Origin: Streptomyces sp. PT12
GTDB taxonomy: Bacteria; Actinomycetota; Actinomycetes; Streptomycetales; Streptomycetaceae
Reading direction: 5' to 3'
Assembly (NCBI RefSeq): GCF_003311645.1
Contig: NZ_QEST01000235.1
Span: 1 to 64,000, forward strand
DNA length: 64,000 bases
Both the position numbers and the translations under genes were made by a program. The notes under the pieces are model-generated. The model was not told the origin of the DNA, searched no databases, and saw nothing but the letters and a program-made list of their open reading frames with translations. Numbering within the stretch: the first letter of the stretch is position 1; the number at the start of each line of letters is the position of its first letter. Shown one piece after another: positions 11,841 through 21,038 of the stretch.

Positions 11841-12850
11841 AGGTGGAACGCCGCGCGCAGGCTGTCCCCGCGCGCCGAGACCCGGACGCCCCGCTCGGCC
11901 AGGGGCGCCGCGACCCCGCCGAGGCCCGGCACGGCGACCACGGGGGAGTCGCCAGGCACGGGCGTGAGGCCGAGCGCCCCAAGCCCCTCCCTGAACCGCC
12001 GCGCGAGCGCCAGGTCATGCGCCTCGATCGCCGCCCTGCCCAGCTCGTTCACCAGCGAGAGCGACCTGGCCGCGCCGATGTACGGCAGATAGGACGGGCT
12101 CTCGTCGAACCGCCGCGCGCTCGCCGCGAGGCGGGCGACCGGCCCGTAGGTGCTCCGCCATGGCTCCTCGCCAGCCGACCAGCCCGCGTGCAGCGGCAGC
12201 AGCCCGCCGCCGTCGTCGGGGACCGTGAGGAACGACGTGCCGCGCGGGCACAGCAGCCACTTGTAGCCCGCGCACACCGTGAAGTCGAAGTCCGCGGCCG
12301 AGAGCGGGGACCAGCCCGCCGACTGCGTCAGGTCGACCAGCGTGCGCGCCCCGTGCCGCCGCGCCGCGGCCCTGATCGCGGGCAGGTCGGCCGAGCGCCC
12401 GTCGAGCGACTGCACCGCCGAGACCGCGACCAGCGCGGTGCCGGGGCCGATCGCCTCGGCCAGCTCCGTCAACTCCGCTTTCCTCAGCCGCACTTCGGGC
12501 CGCTGTGCGAAGGGCGTCACCAGCGAGCTGAACTCGTCGCGCGCGTACACCACTTCCGAGCCCGGCGGCAGCGACCCTGCGATCACCGCGGTGTGCACGG
12601 CCACCGATGCCCCCACCGCGACCCGCTCGGGCGCCACGCCCACGAGCGCCGCGAACGCCGCCCGCGCCTCGCGCACCGCGGCGAAGTAGGCGGCGGTGTC
12701 GGTCCTTCCGTCGCTCATCCCGGCCATCGCCTCGGTGAGCGCCGCCACCGTGCGCGCGGGCAGCAGCCCGTGCGCGGCGGTCTCCAGATAGGTCGTCGCC
12801 GGGGCGTATTCGCCGGGGGCCAGACTGTCCAAAGCGTCCACTGTGTTCAC
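11756..12850 (-). CDS. Class V aminotransferase family PLP enzyme
   Basis: This is a fold-type I PLP protein of the cysteine desulfurase/isopenicillin-epimerase-like class, of unknown substrate. The Lys that would hold PLP is in CAGYKWLLCPRG and the phosphate/Asp region is TLVDLTQSAGW. The N-terminal pattern TTYLETAAHGLLP is typical of the family. GTG at 12850 has GAGGA six bases upstream and gives 364 residues; an ATG at 12901 is possible but has a poor ribosome site. The gene is monocistronic and its 3' end runs 85 bases into nfi on the other strand. Confidence 0.85.
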   Translation of the reverse strand: MNTVDALDSLAPGEYAPATTYLETAAHGLLPARTVAALTEAMAGMSDGRTDTAAYFAAVREARAAFAALVGVAPERVAVGASVAVHTAVIAGSLPPGSEVVYARDEFSSLVTPFAQRPEVRLRKAELTELAEAIGPGTALVAVSAVQSLDGRSADLPAIRAAARRHGARTLVDLTQSAGWSPLSAADFDFTVCAGYKWLLCPRGTSFLTVPDDGGGLLPLHAGWSAGEEPWRSTYGPVARLAASARRFDESPSYLPYIGAARSLSLVNELGRAAIEAHDLALARRFREGLGALGLTPVPGDSPVVAVPGLGGVAAPLAERGVRVSARGDSLRAAFHLYNSAADVERALRALEPLVASGVASRSA

Positions 12851-13058
12851 CAGGAGTCCTCGGGTGGCGCGGAGCGCCACGGCTTCGCTACAGTCTGACA
12901 TCGTGCCGCCGGGCGGCGGGCGGGCGGGGGACCCGCGAACACCGCCGACCGCTCCTCGCATTCTCCATGCCGCGGCGCCGTGCGCCGGTCATCCCGGTGC
13001 CCTGAGGGTTACTCCGTTCCTCTTCTGACAGGGCCCAAGCGGCCGGAAGCGAGACACG

Positions 13059-15170
13059 GTGAGGGATCTCCAACCCACCGATCCCCGCCGGATCGGCGGT
13101 TACCGGCTGCTCCGCAGGCTGGCCGACGGCCGCACCGGCAGGCTCTACTACGCCGCCTCCCTCGGCGGCGTGCCCACCGCGCTCAAGGTGATCGGCGACG
13201 AGCACGCCGCGGACGCCGACTTCCGCGCGCGCTTCGAACGCGATGTGTCCGCCGCCCGCCATGTGGCGGCCCGCTGGCTGATCACGGTCACGGCGGCCGA
13301 CACCGCGGGCGCCACGAGCTGGGCCGCGTTCCCCTTTGTCGCCGGGCCACCGCTCGATGCCACCGTCGCCGCCCATGGCCCGCTGCCGCCGCGCTCGGTG
13401 CGCGTGCTCGGCGCCCGGCTCGCCGAGGCGCTCCAGGCCGTGCACGAGGCCGGTCTGACCCATCGCGACGTGCGCCCAGGGCATGTGCTGCTCACCCCCG
13501 ACGGGCCGTGGCTCACCGGCTTCGGCGGCAGCGGCACGCTCGCGGGCCCGCCCGGCTTCGTCTCGCCCGAGCAGGCGCTCGGCGACACCGGACGCATGGG
13601 CCCGCCGAGCGACATCTTCTCCCTGGGCTGCGTGCTGGCGTACGCGGCCACCGGGCGTTCGCCGTTCGGGAAGGGCGCCGACGCAGACCTGCTGCTGCGC
13701 GCCCTGCACGAGCCGCCCGACCTGGCCGACGTGCCGCGCAGCCTGCTCGAAGTGGTGCGCGCCTGCCTCGAACGCGACCCGCTGCCCCGGCCCACCGCGG
13801 CCGACCTGCGCGCCGAGTTCGCCGTGGACGACGTTCCCGGGTGGCTGCCCGAGCCGGTCGCGGGCGAGGTCGCCGAACGCTGCGCCGCGCCGCTGCCCGT
13901 GCCCGACCCCCATATGCCGCCGCCCGAGGACGACGACGGGCCCGGCGCGCCCCAAGGGCCCGCGCCCCGCTGGGCGTCGGGGCGCAGGGGTGTGCTGCTG
14001 CTCGGCGGCACCGCCGCGCTCGCCGTCGCCGCCGGGCTGGGCGTGTGGCGGATCGTGCACCCGTCGTCGCACGAGGCGGTCGCCGAGGAGGGCGCCCTGG
14101 TCACCCTCGCGCTCCACGCCGATCTGACGGGTCCCTACGCGGGCCTGGGCCGAGGGCAGCTGCGGGGCGTCACGATGGCCGTGGACGAGCTGCGGACCCT
14201 GGGCAACCTGCCGTTCCGGCTGACGCTGCGCCATGTCGACGACCGGGGCGAGCCTGGGCTTGCCACCGAGCTGGCCGCGGAGCTGGCCGCCGACCCCACG
14301 GTGATGGCCGTCATCGGACCCACGGCCGACGCCATCGCCCCGCGGGTCGCCGGGATCTACGCCGACGCGGGCGTTCCGCTGCTCGCGCTGTCCGTCGGCT
14401 CCGTCGAGCCGAGGGACGGCTTCGGCACGCTGCTGCACGCGCGGCCGAGCACGGGGCACAGCAGCCTGGCCATCCCGGCCCACCTCGCCGAGACGGTGCG
14501 GGCGCGCCGCGTCGGCCTGGTCGACGACCGCGGCGCCGACCTGTACAGCGCGCGGACCACGCGGGCGGTCAGCGGCACGATCGACCGGGAGCTGATCGAC
14601 CTGCTGCCCCGCGTCCTGCCCGCGGGGACCGAGGACTTCGGGCCCGTGGCGGCGGAGTTCGTGGCCGCCGGGGTGGACGCGGTGGTGTACGGCGGGTTCG
14701 CCAGGGGCGCGGGGCGGCTGGCCCGCGCGCTGGCCGACGAGGGCTTCGACGGCACCGGGCTGGCGACCCAGGAGGCGATGGGCCCCGACTTCTTCGCCGA
14801 AGCGGGAGACGCGGGCACCGGCTGGTGGTTCATCGCCACCTACACCGACCCGGTCGCCGACGACCACGCCCGTGGCTTCGCCTCCGTGCACCGGCAGCGG
14901 TTCGGCGACGCCGCCGAGCCGTATGCCGCCGAGGCGTACGACCTGGCCAGGCTGACCGTCGAGGGCATGCGCGGCGTCGTCGAGGGCGGCGACGCGCTCA
15001 GCCGCGGGCGGCTTCTCGACCGGCTGCGTTCCTCCCGATACCGGGGCGTGGCACGGGAGTTGGCGTTTGACCAGGCCGGTGACTACGCGGGTGAGGGGCC
15101 CATGGCCTATCTGTACGAGGCGAGCTCGGGCGCCATGCGCTTCCGCGGCCCCGCGCCGTTCCCCGCCTGA
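13059..15170 (+). CDS. Pseudokinase/ABC substrate-binding protein fusion
   Basis: The 703-residue protein joins a Ser/Thr kinase-like cytoplasmic domain (about 10-265), a Pro/Asp-rich linker, one membrane segment (about 308-330, RRGVLLLGGTAALAVAAG) and an extracellular branched-chain-amino-acid-type binding domain (about 345-700). Streptomycetes have several such fusions, thought to sense small molecules outside the cell. Here the kinase half looks dead or atypical: the Lys of the ATP site remains (ALKVIG) and HRD remains, but HRDLKPxN reads HRDVRPGH and the DFG Asp is replaced (TGFGGSG). It may signal by binding rather than phosphorylation. GTG at 13059 gives the family's usual N-terminus. 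Confidence 0.88.
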   Translation: MRDLQPTDPRRIGGYRLLRRLADGRTGRLYYAASLGGVPTALKVIGDEHAADADFRARFERDVSAARHVAARWLITVTAADTAGATSWAAFPFVAGPPLDATVAAHGPLPPRSVRVLGARLAEALQAVHEAGLTHRDVRPGHVLLTPDGPWLTGFGGSGTLAGPPGFVSPEQALGDTGRMGPPSDIFSLGCVLAYAATGRSPFGKGADADLLLRALHEPPDLADVPRSLLEVVRACLERDPLPRPTAADLRAEFAVDDVPGWLPEPVAGEVAERCAAPLPVPDPHMPPPEDDDGPGAPQGPAPRWASGRRGVLLLGGTAALAVAAGLGVWRIVHPSSHEAVAEEGALVTLALHADLTGPYAGLGRGQLRGVTMAVDELRTLGNLPFRLTLRHVDDRGEPGLATELAAELAADPTVMAVIGPTADAIAPRVAGIYADAGVPLLALSVGSVEPRDGFGTLLHARPSTGHSSLAIPAHLAETVRARRVGLVDDRGADLYSARTTRAVSGTIDRELIDLLPRVLPAGTEDFGPVAAEFVAAGVDAVVYGGFARGAGRLARALADEGFDGTGLATQEAMGPDFFAEAGDAGTGWWFIATYTDPVADDHARGFASVHRQRFGDAAEPYAAEAYDLARLTVEGMRGVVEGGDALSRGRLLDRLRSSRYRGVARELAFDQAGDYAGEGPMAYLYEASSGAMRFRGPAPFPA

Positions 15171-15185
15171 GCCTGGCAGGCTTGC

Positions 15186-15266
15186 GTCAGGCCACGAGCT
15201 GTCAGGCCACGAGCTGTCAGGGTACGAGCTGTCAGGGTACGAGCTGTCAGGGTACGAGCTGTCAGG
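15186..15266. repeat. Five 15-bp tandem repeats
   Basis: Five head-to-tail copies of GTCAGGCCACGAGCT or GTCAGGGTACGAGCT, plus six bases of a sixth, begin 15 bases after the stop of the pseudokinase fusion. The first two copies share CCAC and the next three share GTAC, as expected of stepwise duplication. The array lies in front of the putative antitoxin gene. Confidence 0.95.
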
Positions 15267-15316
15267 ATTCAAGGGGCACGAGGGGCATCAGGAGCACCGG
15301 GAGAGGGGGAGCCGAG

Positions 15317-15658
15317 GTGAACGACACCGCCCATGCCACATGGGTCACCTATATCCGCGACGAACGCGTCGAGTTGCCCGCCACCATCGACGGGATCCGC
15401 GCCGCGCTGCCGACGGACGCCGAGCGCGCCGCGTTCGACGTGGAGGTCAGCCGCACCCCTGGCCAGGACCTCTACCGGGTGCTGGCGCGCTGGGCGCTGG
15501 CCACCCGCCCCGACGCGGCGGAGGCGAACGACGAGATCGTGGCCTGGCTCAGGGCGGGGGACTTCTCCGGAGTGGTCTTCCCCTACGAGGAGTTGGGCGG
15601 GGAGTTGGGCGACGAGCCGGGCGACGAGCCCGGCGCGGGGGAAGAGGGGACCGGGTAG
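15317..15658 (+). CDS. Small protein, putative antitoxin (DUF6247-like)
   Basis: This 113-residue acidic protein has no catalytic motif. Its core (ATIDGIRAALPTDAERAAF, then QDLYRVLARWAL) resembles small actinomycete proteins I recall as DUF6247, which often sit beside RelE-like proteins. The C-terminus is an acidic repeat (ELGGELGDEPGDEP). GTG at 15317 is chosen because AGGGGGA lies just upstream; the open frame extends back through the 15-bp repeats, which is unlikely to be coding. Its stop TAG directly abuts the GTG of the next gene, so the pair should be co-translated. The antitoxin role is inferred from the neighbour. Confidence 0.6.
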   Translation: MNDTAHATWVTYIRDERVELPATIDGIRAALPTDAERAAFDVEVSRTPGQDLYRVLARWALATRPDAAEANDEIVAWLRAGDFSGVVFPYEELGGELGDEPGDEPGAGEEGTG

Positions 15659-15904
15659 GTGGTCCTCCGCCTCGCGTACGCCGGACAGGCCGAGTCCGCC
15701 AGGCGGCAGATGGCGGCCGGGCGCAGGAGCCGGTTCGACGCCGCGATGGCTGGCACCGTCGGCCGCGCCCCGTACGCCCATGGCTCGACCCCGATCAAGG
15801 GGGAACGCGACTACCGCGAGGCAACCGTCTCGGGCGCCATCGTCGTGTACTACGTCAGCGCGGGCGTCCGCACCGTCACCGCCGTGCAGCTCAACAACCT
15901 GTGA
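15659..15904 (+). CDS. RelE/ParE-like small protein, putative toxin
   Basis: The 81-residue basic protein starts at the GTG immediately after the upstream stop. Its pattern (RRQMAAGRRSRFDAAMAG, HGSTPIKGERDYREATV, GAIVVYYVSAGVRTVTAV) matches the short helix-plus-sheet build of actinomycete RelE/ParE-superfamily proteins, with the Lys/Arg-rich turn and hydrophobic beta strands at the end. With the small acidic protein before it, it has the shape of a type II toxin-antitoxin operon, antitoxin first. Catalytic residues of this branch are not well defined, so toxicity is inferred. Confidence 0.6.
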   Translation: MVLRLAYAGQAESARRQMAAGRRSRFDAAMAGTVGRAPYAHGSTPIKGERDYREATVSGAIVVYYVSAGVRTVTAVQLNNL

Positions 15905-15967
15905 GGGGAGCGGCGGGCGCCGATCTCGCGGCGGTCCCGCGGCGGTAGGTTGCCCGTCGGAGGAGAC

Positions 15968-17224
15968 ATGCCTGAGAGCAAGCGAGGGACCGTCCGCGAT
16001 CTGCGGCGGGCCAACCGGGCCGCCGTGCTGCGGCACCTGTACTTCCACGGGCCGCTGAGCCGCCACGAGTTGGGGCAGGCGACGGGCCTGAGCTCGGGGA
16101 CGGTCAGCAATGTCACGGCCGGGCTGCTGGTCGAAGGGCTGCTGCGCGAGGCGGGTTCGGTCGACTCCGACGGAGGGCGGCCGAGGACGCTGCTGCGCGT
16201 CGTTCCCGAGTGCGGCCACCTCATAGGCATAGACGTGGGCGAAACCCGGGTGCGGGTCGAGCTCTTCGACCTGTCCCTGTCCGAACTGGCCCGCGCCGAC
16301 CACCCGTTGACCGGCCAGGGGCACGATGTGGGCCTGGTCGTCCGGCACATCGAGGCGGGCGTGGCGGCGGTGCTCGACGCGGTGTCGCCAGGGCCCGAGC
16401 GGCTGCTCGGCGTCGGCGTCGGGGTGCCGGGCATCGTGGAACGGCACGGGCCCGAGGGGGTGGGCGCGGTGGTGCACGGGCAGACCGTGGGCTGGGACGC
16501 GGTGCCGTTCGAGGCGCTGCTGCGCGCGGCCGTCGACCTGCCGCCGCGGGTGCCGATCTTTGTGGCCAACGGCGCGTGGACGCTCGGGCAGGCCGAGATG
16601 TGGTTCGGCGCGGGGCGTGGCGCGCGGGACGCCGTCATCGCCCTGATCGGCTCGGGCGTGGGCGCCTGCATCGTCACGGGGGGCGCGCCCTACGGGGGCG
16701 CGGGCAGCGCCGCGGGGGAGTGGGGCCACACCACGCTGCGGGTGGGCGGGCGGCGCTGCCGCTGTGGCGCGCTCGGCTGCCTTGAGGCGTATGTGGGGGC
16801 GGCCGCGCTGCTCGAACGCTGGGCCGAGGCGGGCGGGAAGGTGGTCGACGGCGAGGGCCAGGAGGCCGCGCTGGCCCGGCTGCTCGCCGCCGCCGACGAG
16901 GCGGACCCGCGGGTGGTGGAGCTCCTGGCGGAGACCGCCGAGTACCTGGGCGCCGGGATCGCGGACCTGGTCAACCTGTTCAACCCCGAGCGGATCGTGC
17001 TCGGCGGCTGGGCCGGGCTGCTGCTCGGCCCCGTCCTGCTGCCGCGGGTGCGCGCCGCGGCCCGCTCCTACGCCCTGCGCCACCCCGCGGCCCGCGCCCG
17101 CATCGAGCTGGCGCGCCTCGGCACCGACGCGGTGGCCGTCGGCGCGGCGACGCTCCCGCTGGCCGACTTCATCGAACGCGGCGGCCGGGTGGGCGCCCCC
17201 GCGGCGCTGAACGGGCGGCGCTGA
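15968..17224 (+). CDS. ROK family transcriptional regulator / sugar kinase-like
   Basis: The 418-residue protein has an N-terminal winged helix (LSRHELGQATGLSSGTVSN) and a ROK domain with the ATP motif GIDVGETRVR and the zinc motif GxCRCGALGCLE preceded by GEWGHTTL. ROK repressors control sugar uptake and catabolism, the sugar being the usual signal. GGAGGA six bases before ATG 15968 fixes the start. No sugar transporter adjoins it, so its target is not evident here. A tandem repeat straddles its stop codon. Confidence 0.9.
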   Translation: MPESKRGTVRDLRRANRAAVLRHLYFHGPLSRHELGQATGLSSGTVSNVTAGLLVEGLLREAGSVDSDGGRPRTLLRVVPECGHLIGIDVGETRVRVELFDLSLSELARADHPLTGQGHDVGLVVRHIEAGVAAVLDAVSPGPERLLGVGVGVPGIVERHGPEGVGAVVHGQTVGWDAVPFEALLRAAVDLPPRVPIFVANGAWTLGQAEMWFGAGRGARDAVIALIGSGVGACIVTGGAPYGGAGSAAGEWGHTTLRVGGRRCRCGALGCLEAYVGAAALLERWAEAGGKVVDGEGQEAALARLLAAADEADPRVVELLAETAEYLGAGIADLVNLFNPERIVLGGWAGLLLGPVLLPRVRAAARSYALRHPAARARIELARLGTDAVAVGAATLPLADFIERGGRVGAPAALNGRR

Positions 17225-17270
17225 ACGGGCGGCGAACGGGCCGTGCCGAACGGGCCGTGCCGAACGGGCG
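17206..17270. repeat. 14-bp tandem repeats across the ROK stop codon
   Basis: Two copies of GCTGAACGGGCGGC (17206-17233) are followed by two copies of GAACGGGCCGTGCC (17234-17261) and a partial fifth. The ROK stop TGA lies within the second copy. Confidence 0.9.
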
Positions 17271-17314
17271 GCGGGCACGACGGCGTTCGGCGGGAGGCGC
17301 GTTCGGCCCCCGCA

Positions 17315-17345
17315 CTTGCGAAAAAGTGGAACGTGTTCTTATTCT
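17315..17345 (+). promoter_or_regulatory. Promoter with GAAC-N2-GTTC operator, beta-oxidation operon
   Basis: A candidate -35 (CTTGCG, 17315-17320) and -10 (TATTCT, 17340-17345) flank the inverted repeat GAACGTGTTC at 17329-17338. AAC-N2-GTT palindromes are the binding pattern of several actinomycete TetR-type regulators of acyl-CoA and sterol degradation. A repressor there would block transcription of the five-function operon that follows 45 bases downstream. Confidence 0.55.
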
Positions 17346-17389
17346 CGCCCGTGTCGGCGCGTCCGACGCTGACACGGCTGGGGGCCCCG

Positions 17390-18610
17390 ATGACGACGGC
17401 AGCGAGGCGGGCGCGGCGCGGCCCGCTGGCCGGTACCCGGGTGGTGGAGCTCGCGGGCCTCGGCCCCGCGCCGTTCGCCGCGATGCTGCTCGCCGACCTG
17501 GGCGCCGACGTCGTCCGCGTGGACCGGCCAGGGCCCCCGGGGTTCGGCGCCGACCCGGCCCTCGACCTCACCAACCGCCACAAGCGCTCACTGACCCTCG
17601 ACCTCAAGTCGCCCGACGGCGCCGAGCACGCGCGTGAGATGGCCGCGCGCGCCGAGGTGCTGATCGAGGGCTTCAGGCCGGGCGTCGCCGAGCGCCTTGG
17701 CGTCGGCCCCGATGACTGCCACGCCCGCAACCCCCGCCTGGTCTACGGCCGGATGACCGGCTGGGGCCAGGAGGGCCCGCTGGCCGACCGCGCCGGGCAC
17801 GACCTCGGCTATCTGGCGCGCACGGGCGCCCTCGGCATGACGGGCCCCGCCGATGGGCCGCCCGTGGCGCCCGCCAACCTGCTCGGCGACTATGCGGGCG
17901 GCTCCCTGTATCTGGCCGTCGGCGTCCTCGCCGCCCTGCTGCACGCCCGCGCGACCGGCGAGGGCCAGGTCGTGGACGCCGCCATCGTGGACGGCGTGGC
18001 CCACCTCGGCACCCTCCTGCACGGCCTCCTCGCCGCGGGCGCCTGGCGCGACCGCCCCGCGGCCAACCTCCTGGACGGCGGCTGCCCCTGGTACGCGTGC
18101 TACGCCACATCCGACGGCGGGCACATGGCGGTGGGCGCGCTCGAGCCGCGCTTCTACGCCGAGTTCACGCGGCTGCTGGGCATCGAGGGCGAGGAGGCGG
18201 CGAAGGACCGCGACGACCCGGCGCGCTGGCCCGCGCTGCGCGCCCTCATCGCGGCCAGGTTCGCCACAGGGACGCGCGCGGAGTGGACCGAGGTGTTCGC
18301 GGGCTCCGACGCGTGCGTGGAGCCCGTGCTGTCGCTGCGCGAGGCGCACCGCGACCCGCATCTGACGGCGCGTGGCACGTTCACCGAGCACGCGGGCACC
18401 GTACAGCCCGCGCCCGCGCCGCGCTTCTCCGCCACCCCCACGGCGGTCACCGCCGGCCCCGCGGTGCCGGGCGCCGACGCCGCGTCGGTCGCCGCCGACT
18501 GGGGCCTGCCGGGGCTCGCCGCCGCCCCACCCGCCGCCCCACCACCCGACCCCGCCCACCACCACCGCCGCCACCACCACCACCCGCGAAGCGCCGAGGA
18601 CCCCGGATGA
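17390..18610 (+). CDS. Family III CoA-transferase, alpha-methylacyl-CoA racemase-like
   Basis: The 406-residue protein opens with [20 protein letters not shown] and has [13 protein letters not shown] followed by AGHDLGYLA, which carries the catalytic His/Asp pair of alpha-methylacyl-CoA racemases. That enzyme converts 2R- to 2S-methylacyl-CoA so that methyl-branched chains can enter beta-oxidation; a CoA transfer role cannot be excluded. ATG at 17390 fits the family start; the open frame reaches 147 bases further up, through the promoter. The C-terminus carries an unusual Pro/His tail with HHHRRHHHH. The stop overlaps the next ATG as ATGA. Confidence 0.88.
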   Translation: MTTAARRARRGPLAGTRVVELAGLGPAPFAAMLLADLGADVVRVDRPGPPGFGADPALDLTNRHKRSLTLDLKSPDGAEHAREMAARAEVLIEGFRPGVAERLGVGPDDCHARNPRLVYGRMTGWGQEGPLADRAGHDLGYLARTGALGMTGPADGPPVAPANLLGDYAGGSLYLAVGVLAALLHARATGEGQVVDAAIVDGVAHLGTLLHGLLAAGAWRDRPAANLLDGGCPWYACYATSDGGHMAVGALEPRFYAEFTRLLGIEGEEAAKDRDDPARWPALRALIAARFATGTRAEWTEVFAGSDACVEPVLSLREAHRDPHLTARGTFTEHAGTVQPAPAPRFSATPTAVTAGPAVPGADAASVAADWGLPGLAAAPPAAPPPDPAHHHRRHHHHPRSAEDPG

Positions 18611-19779
18611 AGCGCCACCTGTTCGACGACGACCACGAGGCGTTCCGCGACGTGGTCCGCACCTTCATCGCCAAGGAGGTGGCGCCCCACCTCCAGCGCT
18701 GGGAGCGCGAGGGCATCGTGGCCCGCGAGGCGTGGCTCGCCGCCGGGCGGCAGGGCCTGCTCGGCCTCGCGGTGCCCGAGGAGTACGGCGGCGGTGGAGC
18801 GCCCGACTACCGCTACAGCGCCGTGCTCGGCGAGGAGTTCGCCCGCGCGGGCGCCAGGGGCTTCGCCGTCACCCTGCACAACGACATCATCGGCCCCTAT
18901 CTGACCTCCCTGGCCACCGACGAGCAGAAGGCGCGCTGGCTGCCCGGCTTCTGCTCGGGCGAGCTGATCACCGCCGTCGCCATGACCGAGCCGGGCGCGG
19001 GCTCCGACCTCCAGGGCATCCGCACCACCGCGACCGACGAGGGCGACCACTGGCTGCTCAACGGGGCCAAGACGTTCATCTCCAACGGCATACTCGCCGA
19101 CCTGGTCGTCGTGGTCGCCCGCACCACCCCCGAGGGCGGCTCGAAGGGCCTGAGCCTCCTCGTGGTCGAACGCGGCATGCCCGGCTTCGAGCGCGGCAGG
19201 AACCTCGACAAGATCGGCCAGAAGGCGCAGGACACCGCGGAGTTGTCGTTCACCGGCGTCCGCGTCCCCAAGGACAACCTGCTCGGCGAGGAGCACCGGG
19301 GCTTCGCCCACCTCATGGCCCACCTCCCGCAGGAGCGGCTGAGCATCGCCGTGGGCGCGATCGCCGCCGCCGAGCACGTGCTCGACCTGACCACGCGGTA
19401 TGTGAAGGAGCGCGAGGCGTTCGGCCGCCCGCTCTCGGGCCACCAGCACATCCGCTTCGAGATCGCCGAGATGGCCACCGAGTGCGCCGTCACCCGGACG
19501 TTCGTCGACCGCTGCGTGGCCGACCACGCGGCGGGCGGCATCGACGCCGTGCAGGCGGCCATGGCCAAGTGGTGGGCCACCGAGCTCCAGAAGCGGGTCG
19601 CCGACCGCTGCCTCCAACTCCACGGCGGCTACGGCTACATGACCGAGTACCCGGTGGCCCGCGCCTTCACCGACGGGCGCGTCCAGACCATCTACGGCGG
19701 CACGACGGAGATCATGAAGGAGATCATCGGCCGATCGCTCCTCGCCGACCGCCCCGGAAGCGCACAGGAGACACCGTGA
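18607..19779 (+). CDS. Acyl-CoA dehydrogenase
   Basis: This FAD enzyme of 390 residues catalyses the first, alpha-beta dehydrogenation step of beta-oxidation. Signature regions are [14 protein letters not shown] (FAD/substrate contact), [14 protein letters not shown] and the catalytic Glu in [15 protein letters not shown]. Length and order are normal for the family. It overlaps both the racemase-like gene (ATGA) and the thiolase (GTGA), so the three are translationally coupled. Confidence 0.94.
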   Translation: MKRHLFDDDHEAFRDVVRTFIAKEVAPHLQRWEREGIVAREAWLAAGRQGLLGLAVPEEYGGGGAPDYRYSAVLGEEFARAGARGFAVTLHNDIIGPYLTSLATDEQKARWLPGFCSGELITAVAMTEPGAGSDLQGIRTTATDEGDHWLLNGAKTFISNGILADLVVVVARTTPEGGSKGLSLLVVERGMPGFERGRNLDKIGQKAQDTAELSFTGVRVPKDNLLGEEHRGFAHLMAHLPQERLSIAVGAIAAAEHVLDLTTRYVKEREAFGRPLSGHQHIRFEIAEMATECAVTRTFVDRCVADHAAGGIDAVQAAMAKWWATELQKRVADRCLQLHGGYGYMTEYPVARAFTDGRVQTIYGGTTEIMKEIIGRSLLADRPGSAQETP

Positions 19780-20990
19780 CCCACGAAGCGTTCCTCTACG
19801 ACGCCCTCCGCACCCCGCGCGGGCGTGGCAAGCCGGACGGCGCCCTGCACGGCACCAAGCCGATCGACCTCGTCACCGGGCTGCTGCGCGAGCTGCCGCG
19901 CAGGCTCCCCGGGCTCGACACGGCCGCCATCGACGACATCGTCCTCGGCGTCGTCAGCCCGCACGGCGACCAGGGCTCCGACATCGCCAGGATCGCCGCC
20001 CTGGCCGCAGGGCTGCCCGAGACCGTCGCGGGGCTCCAGGAGAACCGCTTCTGCGCCTCGGGCCTCGAAGCCGTCAACCTGGCGGCGGCCAAGGTGCGTT
20101 CGGGCTGGGAGGACCTGGTCGTCGCGGGCGGCGTCGAGTCCATGTCGCGCGTGCCGATCGGCTCCGACGGCGGCGCCTGGAGCATGGACCCCGAGACGAG
20201 CCTCGCCACCGGGTTCGTCCCGCAGGGCATCAGCGCCGACCTCATCGCCACCGTCGAGGGCTTCAGCCGCCGCGACGTGGACGAGTACGCCGCGCTCTCG
20301 CAGGAGCGGGCCGCGCGCGCCTGGAAGGAAGGGCTGTTCGCGCGCTCCGTCGTGCCCGTGACCGACCGCTCGGGGCTCACCGTCCTCGACCGCGACGAGC
20401 ACCCGCGCCCCGGCACCACGGCCGAGAGCCTGGCCAGGCTCAAGCCGTCGTTCGCCGCGCTGGGGGAGCGGGGCGGGTTCGACGCCGTGGCGCTCCAGCG
20501 CTACCACTGGATCGAGCGCGTCGACCATGTCCACCACGCCGGGAACTCCTCGGGCATCGTCGACGGCGCCGCCCTCGTCCTGGTCGGGAACGCCGAGGTC
20601 GGCGAGCGCCTTGGCCTCACCCCCAGGGCGCGTATCGTCTCCGCCGCCGTCACCGGGTCCGAGCCCACGATCATGCTGACGGGGCCCGCCCCCGCCACCC
20701 GCAAGGCGCTGGCCAAGGCCGGGCTGACGATCGACGACATCGACCTGGTCGAGGTCAACGAGGCGTTCGCCGCCGTCGTCCTGCGCTTCGTCAGGGAGAT
20801 GGGCCTCGACCTCGCGAAGGTCAACGTCAACGGCGGCGCTATCGCGCTCGGCCACCCGCTCGGCGCGACGGGCGCCATGATCCTCGGCACCCTCGTGGAC
20901 GAGCTGGAGCGCCGCGACCTGCGCCACGGCCTGGCCACCCTGTGCGTCGGGGGCGGCATGGGCATCGCCACCGTCGTCGAACGCGTGTGA
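19776..20990 (+). CDS. Acetyl-CoA C-acyltransferase (thiolase)
   Basis: The 404-residue protein performs the final thiolytic step of beta-oxidation. The nucleophilic Cys lies in [12 protein letters not shown], the His in [16 protein letters not shown] and the second Cys in [13 protein letters not shown] at 19776 overlaps the stop of the dehydrogenase gene. About 48 bases separate it from the FadB-like gene, the only gap in the operon. Confidence 0.94.
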   Translation: MTHEAFLYDALRTPRGRGKPDGALHGTKPIDLVTGLLRELPRRLPGLDTAAIDDIVLGVVSPHGDQGSDIARIAALAAGLPETVAGLQENRFCASGLEAVNLAAAKVRSGWEDLVVAGGVESMSRVPIGSDGGAWSMDPETSLATGFVPQGISADLIATVEGFSRRDVDEYAALSQERAARAWKEGLFARSVVPVTDRSGLTVLDRDEHPRPGTTAESLARLKPSFAALGERGGFDAVALQRYHWIERVDHVHHAGNSSGIVDGAALVLVGNAEVGERLGLTPRARIVSAAVTGSEPTIMLTGPAPATRKALAKAGLTIDDIDLVEVNEAFAAVVLRFVREMGLDLAKVNVNGGAIALGHPLGATGAMILGTLVDELERRDLRHGLATLCVGGGMGIATVVERV

Positions 20991-21038
20991 CCGCCGAAGT
21001 GAGCCGAAGTGAGCCCAAGAGGAGCGAGCCGCGCCACC

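Noticed and set aside
15186-15266. Possible CRISPR array
   Set aside because: Units are 15 bp, directly adjacent, with no spacers and no cas genes nearby.
12888-15272. Minus-strand open frame of 794 codons with an N-terminal PDSSYPDSSY repeat
   Set aside because: The repeat is just the 15-bp array read backwards, and the rest mirrors the pseudokinase fusion.
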